Assembly: GCF_004791025.1 (NCBI RefSeq)
Contig: NZ_SRUO01000001.1
Location: 663,087 to 727,086, forward strand
Origin: Mesorhizobium sp. M4B.F.Ca.ET.203.01.1.1
Lineage (GTDB): Bacteria > Pseudomonadota > Alphaproteobacteria > Rhizobiales > Rhizobiaceae
DNA length: 64,000 nt
Direction: 5' to 3'
The translations under genes and the position numbers were made by a program. This document shows, piece by piece, positions 62,583-64,000 of the stretch (its first letter is position 1; every line of letters starts with the position of its first letter). Below the pieces are notes generated by a model that saw nothing but the letters and a program-made list of their open reading frames with translations, ran no database searches and had not been told where the DNA came from.

Positions 62583-63689
62583 TCAGGCCGGAACGGAGCG
62601 GCCGAGGCGCAGGAAATCGCCGTCGAAAGCGATCTCCCGAACCATGCCGTCGGCGCCGGTTATGCGCATGTGGTCGCGCGCGGCCTCGATGTCGCGCGGC
62701 GGCTCGCCGCCGGCGAAAGGCACGGCGCCGATGACATGGCGGAAGGAGACGCTGCGGCCTTCGGCAAGCGCAAAGGCGGTGGCGACGCCTTCGCGCTTCA
62801 GCCAGTTGTCGCCGAGCGAGGCGGCGTGGCCGACCGCGGCGCGACCGTCCTCGATGCCGAGCACCCCGAGATGGCGGCCGCCCCACGGCGCGTAGTCGCG
62901 GCCGCCATTGCTGAACCACAGCATGGTGATGGGCAATTCGGCCGGGTTCTTCAGCACCAGCACCAGGTCCTGCTCGGCATGGCGCGCAAGCGCCGTCCAG
63001 CCCGGCCCGCCGTGATCGGCTTCCACCAGCGTCAGGAAATCCTCGCGCCTGTCCTCTATGCGATACTCGGTGAGATCGGCGGTGCCGCCGGCTGCCGTGG
63101 GAAACCGGGTCAGATCGGCCGAGCGGGCGGGGTAGGCAAGGAGGAAACGGCCGCGCGCCGGATCGGGCTCCAGCGGGTCGCCCGGCGTCGCCGCATAGCG
63201 CTTCGGCGAGAAGGCGAGAGACCCGCCGCCCTGCATTACCGTCATTGGATGGTGGGCGACGGAAATGGCGCCGGCGCCGCCGGAAAAGACATGCTCCTGG
63301 TAGAGGAAGGGGTGGGTGTCGCGCAGCGTCAGCACCTTGTCGACGCTGGCACCCATGACCTTGCGGCGCAGCCGGAAGCTGGCGCGCCAGCCATCGCTGA
63401 CGGCGCTATCTTCAACCAGGTCCCAGGCGCTGTTCGCCGGCCAGCCATGCAGCGGCGCCTCCTCGACATCAGCGCGCGAGAACGGCGCGCAGAGGAAATC
63501 GCCGGAGAGTCGCACCGTGCCCTCGGGCAGGTCCTGCGGCAGGCTCTCGCGCGGCGCGCCGACCCAGGGCGCGCGATGCAGCGGCTGCAGCCGGCGGCCG
63601 TCGGCCTCGACCGTCATGTCTGCGATGTGGCCGACCGCAAGGTCGAGCGCGACCGAGATGCCCCTTGCCTTGATCGTGACCGTATCCAT
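62583..63689 (-). CDS. Aldose 1-epimerase-like (galactose-mutarotase-fold) protein
   Basis: A 368-residue protein of the galactose mutarotase fold, starting MDTVTIKARGISVALDLAVGHI. It has GTVRLSGDFLCAPFSRADVEEAPLHGWPAN, where the His may be catalytic, DTHPFLYQEHVFSGG and SVAHHPMTVM, a pattern of putative aldose epimerases in rhizobia. It may interconvert sugar anomers. It is upstream of the kinase gene on the same strand, 82 bases apart. Confidence 0.8.
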   Translation of the reverse strand: MDTVTIKARGISVALDLAVGHIADMTVEADGRRLQPLHRAPWVGAPRESLPQDLPEGTVRLSGDFLCAPFSRADVEEAPLHGWPANSAWDLVEDSAVSDGWRASFRLRRKVMGASVDKVLTLRDTHPFLYQEHVFSGGAGAISVAHHPMTVMQGGGSLAFSPKRYAATPGDPLEPDPARGRFLLAYPARSADLTRFPTAAGGTADLTEYRIEDRREDFLTLVEADHGGPGWTALARHAEQDLVLVLKNPAELPITMLWFSNGGRDYAPWGGRHLGVLGIEDGRAAVGHAASLGDNWLKREGVATAFALAEGRSVSFRHVIGAVPFAGGEPPRDIEAARDHMRITGADGMVREIAFDGDFLRLGRSVPA

Positions 63690-63796
63690 GCCTGTCACCC
63701 TCGCGAATCTTTGGCGCCAGCAAAGCCCGCGCGATGCCCGATGCGCAAGCGCTGCGAAAAGCATTTTGCATCAGACGGGAAGTCGGCGCCGCCCCT

Positions 63797-63846
63797 CATT
63801 GCCCTGCCGGGCATTTCTCCCCGTATAGTGACGGGGAGAAAGGGGC
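63797..63846. repeat. Intergenic palindrome interrupted by an IS element
   Basis: GCCCTGCCGGGCA is followed by TTTCTCCCCGT/ACGGGGAGAAA (63814-63841). It is related to the dispersed CTCCCC/GGGGAG palindromes elsewhere in the window. The IS left end follows immediately. Confidence 0.65.
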
Positions 63847-64000
63847 TGTGTCCGAACCGGATAGATAGGTAACAGAATGGACCGATTGCATAGGTGACAG
63901 TTTTCTCCCTCGCCGGAGGACCCGGCGATGGTTTGGCGAGAGACTGGCATCATGGACGAGCGGCTTCGTTTTGTAGTGGATTGCCTTTCTGGCGAAGAGA
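63847..64000 (+). mobile_element. IS481-family insertion sequence, left end (cut by the window)
   Basis: The left end starts about TGTGTCCGAACC (63847) with two direct repeats, ATAGGTAACAG (63865-63875) and ATAGGTGACAG (63890-63900), before a transposase gene. The right end and target duplication lie outside the window, so boundaries are provisional. Confidence 0.75.
63928..64000 (+). CDS. IS481-family transposase, N-terminal fragment
   Basis: The first 24 codons read MVWRETGIMDERLRFVVDC followed by LSGEE, matching the N-terminus of IS481-type integrase-catalytic transposases, which precede a helix-turn-helix and DDE domain. GGAGGA lies about 8 bases upstream of the ATG. The gene runs off the window, so intactness is unknown. 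Confidence 0.8.
   Translation, partial: MVWRETGIMDERLRFVVDCLSGEE

Overview
The window looks like chromosomal DNA of a Rhizobiales alphaproteobacterium, most likely Mesorhizobium or a close relative. The grounds are high GC, the split alpha-subunit transhydrogenase genes, a rhizobial smoEFGKS-mtlK polyol operon, several ABC transporters, a ureDABC/EFG cluster with DUF1272, HupE/UreJ and DUF3995 partners, a NodF/NodE-like pair and repeated mosaic palindromes between genes. This assignment is an inference from gene content. No rRNA, tRNA or CRISPR array was seen.

Layout. 1-1810: end of the pntAA-pntAB-pntB transhydrogenase operon, closed by a strong terminator. 1922-9031 (minus): an operon that looks like reductive N-heterocycle (nicotinate-type) catabolism. 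It holds a FAD subunit and a fused [2Fe-2S]/molybdopterin hydroxylase, a 6-hydroxynicotinate reductase homologue, an ApbE-superfamily UPF0280 protein, a DUF1185 protein and a MarR regulator. Diverging from it are pncA (nicotinamidase), a NhaD/CitMHS-type permease and an ornithine cyclodeaminase-like gene. 12499-20644 (minus): a branched-chain-type ABC importer (livFGMH plus a Tat-type binding protein), a polytopic membrane protein and pncB (nicotinate phosphoribosyltransferase).

20805-29190: a LysR regulator diverges from a ureohydrolase (agmatinase or guanidinobutyrase), followed by a polar-amino-acid-type ABC system without an ATPase gene and a complete polyamine-type ABC system. After a MATE pump come two convergent polyol regions. 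The first (30862-37272, plus) is an AraC regulator, a sugar/polyol ABC importer and a xylitol-dehydrogenase-like enzyme. The second (46175-37265, minus) is smoE-F-G-K-S, mtlK, a HAD phosphatase and an FGGY pentulose kinase whose frame is broken. A LysR gene, a DUF1127 micro-protein, a SorC-type regulator, a second HAD phosphatase and a class II aldolase follow.

50608-58931 is the urease region, transcribed leftward as ureD-A-(DUF1272)-ureJ-ureB, then a plus-strand interruption of two small secreted proteins, then ureC-(GST)-ureE-ureF-(DUF3995)-ureG. Diverging from ureD is a NodF-like acyl carrier protein with a NodE-like ketosynthase. The window ends with a glutathione transferase, a histone-H1-like basic protein, a P-loop kinase, an aldose-epimerase-like protein and the left end of an IS481-family insertion sequence sitting in an intergenic palindrome.

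The points most worth following are the nicotinate-type reductive operon with its two uncharacterised partners, the NodFE-like pair with an altered phosphopantetheine motif and no visible nod box, and strong stem-loops placed just after four of the five ABC binding-protein genes that precede a permease gene.
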